Shown here: positions 39,601 through 49,545 of the stretch, one piece after another
How positions within the stretch are numbered: the first letter of the stretch is position 1
Layout of the letters: every line of letters starts with the position of its first letter
The notes under the pieces: model-generated
The model's input: the letters and a program-made list of their open reading frames with translations, nothing else
The model's database searches: none
What the model was told of the DNA's origin: nothing
Position numbers and translations under genes: made by a program
Origin: Asterias rubens
Lineage: Eukaryota > Echinodermata > Asteroidea > Forcipulatida > Asteriidae
Assembly (NCBI RefSeq): GCF_902459465.1
Contig: NC_047083.1
Coordinates: 10,283,526 to 10,347,525 of the forward strand
Direction: 5' to 3'
DNA: 64,000 nt

Positions 39601-41643
39601 AGAATAATCTACCCCATGTTGATACTACCTTTAGGCAAAAAATGTAAAAGTAGAAACACCAAAAGATGCGAGAGAATGAAACTGAGAAAAAGGGGTTAAA
39701 GGTCGAGTTGTTTATTGAAATTTCATTGACACATTTTCTTTCAATGATAATTTTAACCCATTTTTGATGTTATTTATCATAATTCTTTTTTAAATTCTTC
39801 ACCCCTGTTGGCCTGTTATGGCTTGTTGCTCCAAACTGATTTTTCTGACAAACGACTCGTTTATCTTGATCGCATCTCATTTGTTTATTTTAAAACAAAC
39901 TTTCGTGATTTTTGATATGATAAAGCGCTGCATTTTTAGAGTTTCACCATGTGGTATTATCTACTTTCACCAAGTAAAATTTACTACCGATAATTTCTAG
40001 TTCTGTTCAGTGATAAATAACAACAATAATAATAATAATAATAATAAGACTTGTAATGCGCACGTATCCACCCTGCTGGGTGTTCAAGGCGCAGAAGAAA
40101 AAAAAAAGTACTTTCCTTTGAATTGATAATTATTTGAACTGATAATGATCCGATGTGATAATGATTTGATGTGATTTTATGTCTTGATTTAGTACTTGAA
40201 GAAGCTCCAGCACCAGGAACGAGTCGTGGAGGAAGTCAAGCTCGCTTTGAAGCCGTATTATCAGAAGAGAGAAGTCAGTAAAGATGATTATAAAGAAATA
40301 CTCCGCAAATCTGTTAATCAGGTAAGTAACGAAAACCCTTCATTATTTTCTGTCTGATTATAATAATTGTGCTTTCTTGTATAACGCACATGTCCATCAC
40401 TCAGTGACATTCCTGGCGCTGTAACATACAGTATTTCCTGCAAGATGTGGGACTATGTTTGAATTATGAGACTTAATCCTATAGCACCATGTAAAGTTTT
40501 ACAAGGTGCTGTGGCGCAATTTGCTGCCGATCGGACCAGGAACTTTGGGGCGATAAAGTGCACTGGGTTCTTTTACATGCGTTCACAACACATGGGACCA
40601 ACGGCTTTACATCCCATCTGAAGGACGAAGCAATGGTGAAGTGTCTTGCTTAAGGACACCTAGTGTCTCGGCTGGGGATTCAAACCCACACTCTGCTGAT
40701 CAGTAACACCAGAGTTAAATTCAGTGCTCTTAACCGCTCGGCCATGACACTTCCATTATACTTTAGATTATGATGAATACCTTTAATGGCACAGGGGCCG
40801 ATTTCACAAAGCAATAAAATTCATCGCAAGACAAATTTTCAGTATCACCATAGAGATTTGTATTGTGACATCACACTTTACTTAGCAACTACGATTGATT
40901 TGAAGTTACGATCAATTTGAGATCTTTGTGAAATCGGCCCCTGGACACGTTTTGTAACTACTCCAAATATCTATTGGCATAAAACCTTACTTACTAACAA
41001 GCAAGGGAGAGCTGTTTTTGTATAAAACATTGTGAGAAATGGCTCCCTCTGAAGTAACAAAGTATTTGAGAAAGAGGTAATTTCTCACTAAAATATTTGA
41101 ATATGAGACAGACTTGAGACCTGAAGCCTTTTAGGCATGTGAAACCACATAAATTTGTGCAACTGGGTGTTTTTCTTTCATTATTCACTTGCAACTTTGA
41201 TGACCAATTGAGTTCAAATTTTGACAGGTTTGTTATTTTATGCATATGTTGAGATACACCAACTGAGAAGACTGGTATTTGACAATTATTACCAAAGGTG
41301 TCCAGTGCCTTTGAATACTGTATGTTTAAAGCAAATCGAGCTTAACTGAGTGACGGATATGCACGCTATATAAGAAGCCAATACTATTATTATTGTTATT
41401 ATTATTATTAATGAAACAAAATATTGATTAGTTTTTAACTGATTGACTGAGATTGATTTTTATGATTAATTTGATTCTTTCTGATTTTGATTAAAGGTTT
41501 GCCACAGCAAGAGCGGAGAAATCAACCCAGTCAAGATCAAGAAACTCATCGAAGGTTACATCAAGAAGTTCAAATGCAAGAAAAAAGACGACAAGAAAGA
41601 TACTAGGCCTGACCTCACTACTAGACTCTTAGCTAAAAGCTAA
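27611..41643 (+). CDS. PHRF1: PHD and RING finger domain-containing protein 1 (PHRF1), complete
   Basis: Coding exons: 27611-27695, 27885-28001, 28352-28587, 28966-29112, 29652-29802, 31304-31464, 31980-32189, 32359-32561, 32939-32998, 33438-33559, 34066-34416, 34909-39290, 40193-40321, 41497-41643 (exon 1 acceptor 27566). All GT-AG, phases consistent, 2166 residues, longer than human (about 1650). Acidic N-terminus (1-113); RING C114-D154 ([18 protein letters not shown]); PHD C194-C238 (CEVC, CDGC, H217, C220, CPEC); basic K/R-rich region (exon at 31980); GAATL-like block, then [13 protein letters not shown] and TIHRDGSLS as in human PHRF1; acidic exon 34066; a 4.4-kb exon with charged coiled stretches and dense SPRR repeats (about 37740-38850); C-terminal SRI-like end [20 protein letters not shown] then [12 protein letters not shown]. 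Known family role: E3 ligase binding the Pol II CTD and histone marks, in transcription, splicing and DNA repair. Identity very sure. Confidence 0.96.
27715..27850 (+). mobile_element. Dispersed repeat (CTTTGCAAAGGGCACTTC type)
   Basis: AAAAGGCCATTTTCACTTTG and CAAAGGGCACTTCTATTGGA recur near 48560-48610, and inverted near 44190-44245. It lies in the first coding intron of PHRF1. Confidence 0.6.
28612..28800 (+). mobile_element. tRNA-derived SINE in a PHRF1 intron
   Basis: GGTGGCTCAGTGGTTTCTTT (A-box region) and CCTGGGTTTGAATCGCA (B-box region) lie about 35 bp apart, then a non-tRNA body ending near GAGGACCCACAAACGAG. It starts 25 bp after the splice donor of the RING exon. Confidence 0.7.
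29155..29519. mobile_element. MITE family A, full copy in a PHRF1 intron
   Basis: TTAAAGGCACTGGACACCTT to CCAATAGTGTCCAGAGCCTT with all interior landmarks (ACACCCTTGTCACACAAAG, CTTCAGAGGGAGCAGTTTC). It lies between the RING-end exon and the PHD exon. Confidence 0.85.
29803..31303. other. Long PHRF1 intron: SINE fragment and T-rich sequence
   Basis: About 30000-30120 is a minus-strand tRNA-like SINE fragment (CTCAGGTGGGATTCTAACCT is an inverted B box). The rest to 31240 is strongly T-rich, with a short (ATT)n at about 31250-31270. The open frames here (for example 30146-30358) are hydrophobic by-products of T-rich composition. Confidence 0.55.
31504..31812 (+). mobile_element. tRNA-Leu-like SINE, full copy
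   Basis: Head GTGTCGTGGCTATGCAGTTA, then TTAACTCTGGTGTTTCTGAT, then the B box TTGGTTCGAATCCCCAG, followed by a shared body (GCAAGACACTTCACCATTGC, GCCGTAGCACCTTGTAAA). The opposite-strand copy at 40480 keeps an even clearer leucine-type head (CATGGCCGAGCGGTTAAGAG). Confidence 0.85.
31838..31923. mobile_element. MITE family A, right-end fragment
   Basis: GAGATACACCAAGTGAGAAG and CCAATAGTGTCCAGGG. It lies about 55 bp upstream of the basic-region exon at 31980. Confidence 0.75.
33117..33322. mobile_element. MITE with AGACCGATCCATTAAGC ends
   Basis: Left AGACCGATCCATTAAGCTCC and right CCAAGCTTAATGGATCGGTC are inverted repeats about 205 bp apart. The interior is CpG-rich (GTGCGCGTATACTTGGCTCG). 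It lies in the PHRF1 intron before the exon at 33438. Confidence 0.85.
33640..33855 (+). mobile_element. SINE tail related to the element at 3985
   Basis: TTAATCCCCCAGAGTCAATA, GAAGTATAGTCAGGGAGATG and GCTCAGTGAGCTATTAATCC are shared, in opposite orientation, with 3975-4090. A palindromic TGGTCCAGCTTCAAGCTG region precedes. Confidence 0.6.
34490..34800. mobile_element. Composite of family-G MITE remnant and family-A MITE left part
   Basis: GCTAAGCAAAGTTTGATGTC through GCTTTATGAAATCCACCCC is a family-G-like end. It is directly followed by CTGGATACCTTTAGTAATTG, the left end of family A. It lies in the intron before the giant PHRF1 exon. Confidence 0.6.
39242..39526 (+). repeat. 101-bp triplication across the 3' boundary of the giant PHRF1 exon
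   Basis: Copies start at 39242, 39343 and 39444 (TATTGAGTCGTCAGCAGTTG). Each contains the last 49 bp of exon sequence, the donor position and about 50 bp of intron. Copy 1 keeps a good donor (GATAGG|GTGAGT), whereas copies 2 and 3 read GATAGGATGAGT, with GT changed to AT. Copy 1 gives the phase-0 join to the exon at 40193. Confidence 0.92.
39527..40192. other. Intron before the SRI-like exons of PHRF1
   Basis: Mostly unique AT-rich sequence with an (AAT)n run at about 40022-40048. No separate gene seen. Confidence 0.5.
40480..40751 (-). mobile_element. tRNA-Leu-like SINE, reverse orientation
   Basis: Reading the minus strand: GTGTCATGGCCGAGCGGTTA at the head, TTAACTCTGGTGTTACTGAT, the B box GTGGGTTTGAATCCCCAGC, and the shared body ending GCACCTTGTAAAACTTTAC. 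The head is close to a class II leucine tRNA, but the 3' acceptor partner is lost. Confidence 0.85.
40792..40943. mobile_element. MITE family G, intact, nested in a family-A end
   Basis: Inverted ends CAGGGGCCGATTTCACAAAG and CTTTGTGAAATCGGCCCCTG are perfect over 20 bp. The left flank TTAATGGCA and the right flank GACACGTTTTGTAACTACTC together rebuild a family-A end (TTAAAGGCACTGGACAC pattern), so it inserted into that MITE. Confidence 0.88.
40944..41313. mobile_element. MITE family A, remainder of the copy split by family G
   Basis: Contains GGCTCCCTCTGAAGTAACAA, GAGATACACCAACTGAGAAG and ends CCAAAGGTGTCCAGTGCCTT. It lies in the last PHRF1 intron. Confidence 0.85.
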
Positions 41644-41696
41644 AGGTCAAAAGCTAAAGGTCAAAGGGTAAAGGTCATGGGTTCTTTAAGTGTCAT

Positions 41697-41860
41697 CGTC
41701 AGGCCTGTATGCTACGTTTTTGAAAGGGCAAGGGCACCAAGTCATTTTCTGCTTGGTAAAGGGCACCCTATGAGGAAATTGTAAATTTCTACTGGAGCAT
41801 TTCAAGGGCACGGAGGCAATCGCCTTCGTTGCCTCTACTCTCTGAAGTATTGGGCCTGCA
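41697..41860. mobile_element. Dispersed repeat family B
   Basis: CAGGCCTGTATGCTACGTTT, AAGGGCAAGGGCACCAAG and GTATTGGGCCTGC. The ends give a clear inverted CAGGCC/GGCCTG pair. A fragment of the same family is at 42410-42470. Confidence 0.75.
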
Positions 41861-42240
41861 TTGTGAAGTTTCAGAAAAACATTTCCTATTCATCGAATGT
41901 GTTTTTAGTTGTGTTTTTTACTGTTTATTATTGTTAATGAGTACATGAGTTATTCAACAGTTAAGCAAATCATGAAATCTTGTGTAATTTTTAAATTTTT
42001 ACTGAAAATTGTCCCTCAAAAGTTGTTCGGGTATAATCATTATGTAGTTCATTATTAATTAGAGTCTCTGCTAGAAGGCAGGTAACATCTCAAAAGAGAC
42101 AGTTTTCCCACAAAGGTGATTTATATCATTCATAACAAAAGATCTTTTTAGGGTTTTGGGGGTTTAGCCACTGGTGTGTGGGCGGCATTATTATTTTGTG
42201 ATTTCTAGTTCATTGAACTGTTGCCCTTTACGATGACTAA

Positions 42241-42367
42241 GGCCGTGTCCGAATTGGTGGCTACGGCTGCGGCTACAACAGTTGCCAGGGGTGTTGCTAA
42301 GGGCGTCATATACTTCAATGCATGATGACGCGGCGATCCGGCCGTAGCCGCCAATTCGGATCCGGCC
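42241..42367. mobile_element. MITE family D, intact, TAA duplication (Harbinger-like)
   Basis: Left GGCCGTGTCCGAATTGGTGG and right CCGCCAATTCGGATCCGGCC are inverted repeats, flanked by TAA on both sides. Subterminal GGCTACGGCTGCGGCTAC and GGCCGTAGCC blocks are the source of the GTAGCC...GCC motif amplified at 5369-7192. Three-bp TWA duplications are typical of PIF/Harbinger elements. Confidence 0.9.
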
Positions 42368-43219
42368 TAACTTATAATGCTATGGAAGAATCACAGCTCA
42401 CCATTTGGCAGCCCTGTATGCTTCCTTTTTGAAAGGGCAATTGCAAGGGCACCAAGGCATTTTCGCCTTAGTGTGATGTCACAACACAAATCATTATGGT
42501 AAAACTGACAAATTGTCTTGCGATGGATTTTATTGGTTTGTAATATCAGTCCCAGGCACAGTATAGACGATGTGACTTGTGACATCACATGCTTTTATAC
42601 AAAAGAGCCACAGAGCCTGGACTTCCTGCAGGCACGATTTGTACACAGCCTAATGGAAGAAAACAAAAAATCTCATATTATCTGGAGATATCTGTCTAGC
42701 TTTTATTAACTTTTGATATGATGAAAGGGGGCACATCTCAAAACTAGTTCAGCTTTTACTTTTATCACTCTTGGATTTATGTGGAAATTATGAGACGAAA
42801 TGTCAACTTTCCCATGTAACCAGTGCAGTATCTTGCCTGGTAGAAGGTCACACTTACTGTAAACAAATGTCACATGGTCTATACAGCATTCTATTAATAG
42901 CCCGGGTTGGACTCCTCAGTTGCAAATGTCAAAAGTAGTGAGTCAGAGACTAGCGTCTTACCAGGGGTGGATTTCACTAAGAGTTAAAGGGAAGCCTTGG
43001 ATCGGGTGAGTTAGTTTATGAAAAGTGATGAAAAGGGTTTCGGTTTCAAACACTTTTATCGACCAACTGACCCGATCCAGGGCAACGCGTCCTTTTGAGT
43101 CGCATCTCGGGTTAAGACCAGTTATAATGTACTCGTTCTAACTTAGAGCTAGCCTTAAGTTTTTTAATAACTCCTAGGAATAGTCTTCACTTAGGACTAT
43201 TTTAATCAAATCAACACGA

Positions 43220-43400
43220 GGGCTACATCCGGGCCAGATTTCATAGAGCTGGTTAAGCCGCAAAATCAGCTAAGCACAACAAAATTATGCTTAGAAAAAT
43301 AAGATTACCAGCCAAACTACCATGTCGCATGTACAATTTGTGAATGGTACCCTGCTCATTTCTGGTTAGTAAGAATGTGGCAAGATATAATATTGGGTCC
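43220..43400. mobile_element. MITE family G, diverged copy
   Basis: CGGGCCAGATTTCATAGAGC and GCTAAGCACAACAAAATTATGC parallel 17787-17990; the right end is unclear. Confidence 0.5.
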
Positions 43401-43597
43401 TGAATTCTATGTAACTAGGTTGTATATAAAAGAGCTCATTGCTAACCTACAGTAATTGTACAGGTCTTATCAGGATGTAAAGATACTAAATTGTTCTTCA
43501 CTACTGCCGCCGTTTTATACAATAACGCCACTTATAGTTCAAAGTAGATGAGTTGATAGTAGATGTAAATCTGCGGACATTGTGTTTTGTACCTAGC

Positions 43598-43752
43598 AGC
43601 CGATTTCATGAAACGCTAGGATTAATCCTATCTCGAGTTACCCGTTCTAACTTGGACAGGTTCAATGCGTCCCAACGTCCAAGGTTTACGGAACTTAACT
43701 CGTCTTAAGTCTTAAGATTAATCCAAAGTTAGGAAGAGTTTGGTGAAATCAA
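43598..43752. mobile_element. MITE with GATTTCATGAAAC-like ends
   Basis: GCCGATTTCATGAAACGCTA at the left and GTTTGGTGAAATCAAC at the right are inverted. TTAATCCTATC and AGATTAATCC are mirrored inside. Probably a subfamily of G; related strings occur at 42962-43170. Confidence 0.6.
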
Positions 43753-43931
43753 CAACTGACCCTTTAAAGGCTCCTTCCTCAGATTCTATGAATCATTGTT
43801 TTCATTTCTCACTTCCTGTCTTGTTCTGGCTTCCTCACTTCATGGACAAAATCATCTACTTCCCCACAACAACCCACCGAAGTATACATATCATTATCCT
43901 GTGCCCCCCCCCTTTTTCTTCACTACTTCAG

Positions 43932-44045
43932 AAAATAGAAGTAGCAGATTGCGAACTGCTTATCAATCACTGGCCTGGGTTTAAACGTAAAATAGAAGTA
44001 GCAGATTGCGAACTGCTTATCAACCACTGGCCTGGGTTTAAACGT
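43932..44045 (+). repeat. 57-bp tandem duplication
   Basis: Two copies of AAATAGAAGTAGCAGATTGC...GGGTTTAAACGTA differing at one base (CAATCACTGG or CAACCACTGG). The period is a multiple of three, so one frame stays open across it; no known protein is recognised. Confidence 0.9.
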
Positions 44046-45290
44046 AGGAGAAAGAGGCCTTGGCCTCCGTGGCCTCCTGGGTGGATACAAAGAGTTAAGA
44101 CTAGTCTTATCTCAAGTAAGAATCAGTTACTTTTGACCTTAGGCTTGGTTTTGGTCTTGGCCCTTGAGACGTTTCCGAGTGACTTTAAGATTTTACAATG
44201 GAAGTTCCCTTTGCAAAGTGAAACTGGCCTTGCCCTTTCATCTGGCCATTAACTATTGTTTGCATTTTTCTTTTCTTCATTCACAATTCTTAAGATTGTG
44301 GTCAGCTCGTAAACTGAAGACTTTTTGTAGAGTAATAGTAAAGCATTGATGCAATTTAATAATCAAACCAAACATCTCTTTTCTTAATTAGTTATCTTCC
44401 AAATATTGGGACTTAATACTTGTTATCCTTGCGACGTCTTCGACTTATTTAGTCCTCCTTGTAGAAGAGCATGTTTTACTGGCTTTTACTTTCCATTTAT
44501 TAACAGTAAATCTTTGCTGAATTCATTGCTAATAATTTATTTAGTTGCTTAGTTCAAGTAAACGACCTTATCAAACTAAACTTGCCTAAATTACCATAAC
44601 ATGTTGAAAGTTCCCTCGACACTTTGTACTTCAATATTGGACTGTGTCATGATGTTTCATGCATGGAATTAGAATTGTAAAATCACAGAATGGAAACATT
44701 TGTTTAAAAAGCCATAATCAAGCGGGCCTTGAAATTTGCTCTTTGGGGCACAGCAATTTCCCTCTTGGAAGGGGCACATGTAAGGGGCACTTCTAGGAGC
44801 TTTGAAAAGGGCACCACATCAATTGATGTAGGTGCTGTGGTTATTTTTAAGGCCTGTCAGGTATGAAAATGTCATACATCTTAAGATTTGGCTCAAAGTT
44901 TCAGAGTTTTTTGTCAGCAGTGACTTTGGCCCCATTATGATTTCTTGAAAACCATTTGCATCTAGTATGCCCAAGAGGTGTGGCTTTTTTTATTTTGTAG
45001 ACACAATGTACATAATAATAACAGTAGGATTATGGTTCAAAATTAACAGTAAATTATTGCGTAAATTGTCTGTTAGGTTTACTCTAGGTAAGCTGTTGTG
45101 TGTGGCTGCATGTAGTAGAACTTAGATTATGTGAACATGGATTGAGTGAAAACCAACAATGTTAAAACTCATTTAATGAGACACAGTACAGAATTTCCTC
45201 TCTTTGAGTTTTTAATCTTAGTCTAATTTTTTTTTTTAAATCCCACCTTCATGACCTGACCATCCAATGCGGGTCCAGTCCCCTCCTTTG

Positions 45291-45725
45291 TTGGACACGC
45301 CCTCCCATCTCGGACCACACCCTTTTTGAGACCCATCTTTGCATCTCCATTATTGAATTGGTTTCCTATCTATTGGACACGCCCTCCCATCTCAGACCAC
45401 ACCCTTTTTGAGACCCATCTTTGCATCTCCATTATTGAATTGGTTTCCTATCTGTTGGACACACCCTCCCATCTCAGACCACACCCTTTTTGAGACCCAT
45501 CTTTGCATCTCCATTCTTGAATTGGTTTCCTATCTGTTGGACACGCCCTCCCATCTCGGACCACACCCTTTTTGAGACCCATCTTTGCATCTCCATTCTT
45601 GACTTGAGTTAACCTGGAGTTCAAAGTATTGGTCTTTAAATGTTTTAAAGCCCCACATTCAAAACCAGACCACCCCATGTGAGGCCCAACCCCGCCCTTT
45701 GTTGGACACGCCCTCCCACCCCAGA
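45291..45725 (+). repeat. 82-bp tandem array, four copies plus a diverged one
   Basis: TTGGACACGCCCTCCCATCT starts near 45291, 45373, 45455 and 45537. A more diverged unit (TTGGACACGCCCTCCCACCC) follows near 45700. The CCACACCC motif recurs in every unit, resembling a KLF/Sp-type CACCC box. Confidence 0.88.
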
Positions 45726-46798
45726 CCACACCCTTTGGGGCCCAATCCTTGCACCCCATGCTTGCCCTAGGTCTGCCCCTAAGCATATGATTGACCCTTC
45801 CCCTCATCTATTCCCAAATCTTCACAGAGCCCTCTCAGGTTTTGGGTGTTTTTCCATGAAGGGGGGGGGGGGGGGTTAACCAAATTATTTGTTGATAAAT
45901 TAACGTTGAATCGCTTTAGGGGTAATTCAAACCTAAGAAAAACACACATACGGTGACCATATTAATTTCTCATTCATATAACTTTTTTTATTTTGATCAG
46001 TGGTGCAATCTTTTTGGTATACACCTTATTAATATAATCAAAATGGTGAAGTTAGTCATTGAACACTACATTTTTATCTCATAAATCACCACTAAAAAAC
46101 TTGTACAGCGTGAAAATTTTTATCAAAAATACAAAATAATACAATTCTAAACAATTTCATACTAAACAAGCCAGGTAGAAAATGGTATTAGTTTTGTTTT
46201 CGCTTAAGAAAAAAATGTGTTCATTTGCTCTTTACTTTAACTTTTTATAAATAGAAAGTAAAAAATATAACAATTTGGATTCAATTTGAACTTTGGATTT
46301 TAGAGCAAACAAAACCTGCTGAACTTGACTAAGAATGTTCAGCCACCTAAATGCACACATTGGGTTGATATTAGACTTAACTTAGTCTCCACATCCACAG
46401 CCTTGTATTTTTATTTTACCAAGTAAACTTTGTCAAATGAACCATTGCAGCACTTCAAAACACTCAAGAACTTTGGGAAAATACAGAGGGGCCCATAACA
46501 CTACAAATTGGATTAAAAATAATGGTACAATTTTTATTTCTACATTTACTGCTACCGCTAATGAAGTATCCGAACCCTTTTTAGAGAAGTTTGAAACATT
46601 AGTTAATGGTTAAAGTTACTTTTATACATGAGTTGTCTTCACGACTGACGGTAAAAAAACAGTGTAATAAAAATATATTGCACAATATAATTTGCATGTT
46701 ATGATCGATTCAATATTAAGCCAAAACTATGAAGCATCATTAAACAACCACTTATAGATGGTTGTATTCAGTCTAAAAATAGAAGACTAATAAATACA

Positions 46799-49019
46799 TC
46801 ACTTCATGAATAATGCATACAAAATAGCCATCATATTAAGATACATCATAGGTGTATTGATGTTTCCATAATTACAGAATTGATCGTTGCAACAAGTTTG
46901 TGTCATGGTCTGAGGTGGGTCGGAGTTTGGAATTGGTTGATCAACGTAGTCCTCGCACAGACCTTGACCAACGTCTGACATGTCTGAATAGCACCCTCGT
47001 TTGATTTGAAACACTCCGCCCTGAGTAATACGTTTCTGTAGGAAAGCGGGGGAAAGTGTTGTTTAAGACCAGTATTCTCTCCCAACATAATAATGCACAA
47101 TAAAAAAAACTGAAAATTTGGGCTGAATTGGTCATCGATGTTGCAAGAGAATAATGAAAGAAAAAACACCCTTGTTGCATTACTTTGTGAGCTCTTAGAT
47201 GCATGGCTTCAGCTGAAGTCTTTTATTATTTGATTGAGAAATTACCTCTTTCTCGGAAACTACATTACTTCAGAGGGAGCCTCCATTTCTCAGAATGTTT
47301 GATACTATCAAAAGCTCTCCATTACTCGTTATAAAGTAAGTTGGATGCTACAATCATTTTGAGTAATTACCAATAGTGCCCAGTGCCTTTAAGGGGTATT
47401 CCATTGTGATGATATCATATCTTTATAAAGAACTGAACCAATTGGTATATACAGCATTGTGACAAGAACAGCTTTCCTTGCTCTAGAGGGAAAGACAACT
47501 TGGACAAAGGTTACCTCATTAACTCTTTCAAAGTCTGCTTTTGGGTGGGGGTAGCTTGAACCTAAAATGTCTGCAGCTTTTATTTTATTTTTTTTAATTC
47601 TGTCTCAAAAAACAGTCTTTAAGTCTTTCTTATAAAAATGTATCTAGCTGAGTTGTGCTCCCTTAGTACATCTTTGAGTGATTAAGCCCTCTATTGACAA
47701 CGTGTTTATTATAAGTTGTACTATTTATGGCCCTTTTGAGTATCTTAAATTGAACCTAAAATGTCCAGCATTTAATTTTTTTAATTCTGTCTTAGAAAAA
47801 GTTTTTCTTAACAATAAAAATGTATACTAGCTGATTCATGCTGCCTTGGTACATGCTTGAGTGATTAAGCCCTCTTGTAATAACGTGTTTATCATGAGTT
47901 GTACTTTTGATGACACTTTTAGTATCCTACATGTAAATAGATCGTAGCAAGATAATGGCATACATCAAATAGATTGACGTAAGATAATGCCACTTTCTCT
48001 GAATAAAATAGATCATAGGTTGCTTCTAGGAGCCTTCGGCACTTTTATTATCCTTAACATTATTATTCAAGTGTGTCTTTGCTGAATACAACAAAATTGC
48101 AAACTGTTAAGAGGAATGTAAGATGTAAAAAACAAAAAAGAACTCTGAGAGCATGAAAACATGCGAGCTCGAAAACTGATGCCCAATATTAACTTTAGGC
48201 TCAAATCTATGGTTTTTAAAACTTTACTCTGCAATCTGGAGCGTTTTTATATGGTTTTATTTTTATTCTTCAATGAATTTAATCTTTAAAAAATAAGGAT
48301 TCACATCCCTGTCTTATGAATTTAAGCTTACCACGCATGAACTGTCGCATGTGATATTAGCGACGCTGTTTGACGTTCCCTGTAAGACGTCATTACAATT
48401 ATCCCCAGTTGATGCGCTTCCAATTTTGCGATATGTACAAGCATAACACGATATAGTTGCCATGGCGTCGGAACCCTGTGCATCTGTGATTGGTCAATAT
48501 GAGATAAAGGGATTAGACATCGTCGTCAGGCCTGGAATTTCATCTTCAAGCATGTTGAAAGGGCAAGGCCATTTTCATTTTGCAAAGGGCACTTCCATTG
48601 GAAAATCTTAAAGTCAATTGCATTTAGGCCCACAATTGTCACACTTTATAGCATTCTTCCTTACCACCCAGGCTTCAGATGGATGATACCCATGATACCT
48701 ACATCCCTATAAGTTATAGGGGTAGCCCTCCTTCAGCCCAAGGAGTAGGTGACAATGTACCTTGGAGGCAGTTGATTTGGGTTGATTGTAGCCCTCACCA
48801 TGAAGTGGCCGTAATTAAATAAAAGCAGGGGGTCCTCGGTCCAAAGATTGTCGTCAAGCCTGAGACTGAGGAGGACCCTGGTTGCATTTTGTTGTTTGAA
48901 CAAGGTTTTATAAATTATATAGAACTCCCAAAGCAGTGTAGAGGCTACTGTTAACAATACTTACTTGATGAACAAATCCACGTGACCAGCAAAAGTGACG
49001 TCAATACTGATGGAATCAT
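46799..49019 (-). CDS. Ly6/uPAR three-finger protein, GPI-anchored type (gene 1)
   Basis: Exons on the minus strand: 49019-48965 (ATG; signal peptide MIPSVLTSLLLVTWICSS), 48483-48332, 47035-46799 (stop). GT-AG, phases 1 and 0, 147 residues. The mature part has ten cysteines in the LU-domain pattern: CYAC, NC, CDSSC, GC, LC, then the signature TCCNDQFCN. An N-glycosylation site (NIT) precedes the third cysteine group. The C-terminus is hydrophobic (MMAILYALFMK), consistent with a GPI-anchor signal. LU proteins are cell-surface or secreted modulators with varied ligands; no specific ligand can be inferred. The intron architecture (55/152/237 bp) mirrors that of the gene at 60094: the middle exon is 152 bp in both. 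The second intron holds a family-A MITE and a 190-bp tandem duplication. Confidence 0.88.
47058..47392. mobile_element. MITE family A in a Ly6 intron
   Basis: TTTAAGACCAGTATTCTCTC, AAAAACACCCTTGTTGCATT and CCAATAGTGCCCAGTGCCTT; begins just upstream (minus-strand sense) of the last Ly6 exon. Confidence 0.75.
47560..47935. repeat. About 190-bp diverged tandem duplication
   Basis: CCTAAAATGTCTGCAGC... and CCTAAAATGTCCAGC... start near 47561 and 47754. Both halves share TTTTTTAATTCTGTCT, GAGTGATTAAGCCCTCT and AACGTGTTTAT. Confidence 0.8.
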
Positions 49020-49545
49020 TCTGTCTGGTAATAAATCACAAAGGTTAGGAAGTTAGATAATTATTCTACGCTGCCAATTTTCTACACCTTCCTTTAAGAA
49101 GTTAGATATTATCCTACGCTGTAAAGATATTAGATGGCGAAACAAAACAATGCCAAGAAAAGGTTGCAACATCACCTTAAGACTAAAACAAGGAATCAGT
49201 TACAAACAATTTACACAAGAGTATCAACAGTTTCTTTTTTTAATAATCCAGAAGAAGAACAAAAATTAAGGAAAATTTGTTGACTGATTAAATTCAGCAC
49301 CTCTTATTTTGGTCAACAAAAGCTGATGTTACTTCCAGGGCCTTTCTGGCAGGCAAGCTACTGCACTGATCGTATGGGGACATTTTGCATTATTGTGTCA
49401 TTAAATTCCCACATAAATTCAAGTGATATAATTAAATTTATGGCGCAGTAACACCAACGAATAATAATATGTCCAATTATTTTGTCTTCCATTGTTTAAA
49501 CTGTCTGTGTACAACCAGATGGTCTACTCTATGCCATGTTGGTCA

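Larger units (their letters stand above)
41644..46798. other. Intergenic region 3' of PHRF1, repeat-rich
   Basis: It follows the PHRF1 stop (with a short direct repeat, AAAAGCTAAAGGTCAAA). No gene recognised. It contains a family-B repeat, family-D and family-G MITEs, a 57-bp duplication, an 82-bp array and a poly-G run near 45860. The open frames at 43740-44252 and 45448-45807 fall on these repeats. Confidence 0.6.

Noticed and set aside
43740-44252. 170-codon frame containing a duplicated 19-residue segment
   Set aside because: The duplication is a 57-bp tandem DNA repeat in a repeat-rich intergenic region; no recognisable domain or splice support.
46799-49019. Calling the Ly6/uPAR genes three-finger venom toxins
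   Set aside because: Both have C-terminal hydrophobic tails for GPI anchoring and the ordinary LU-domain pattern; nothing indicates a toxin.
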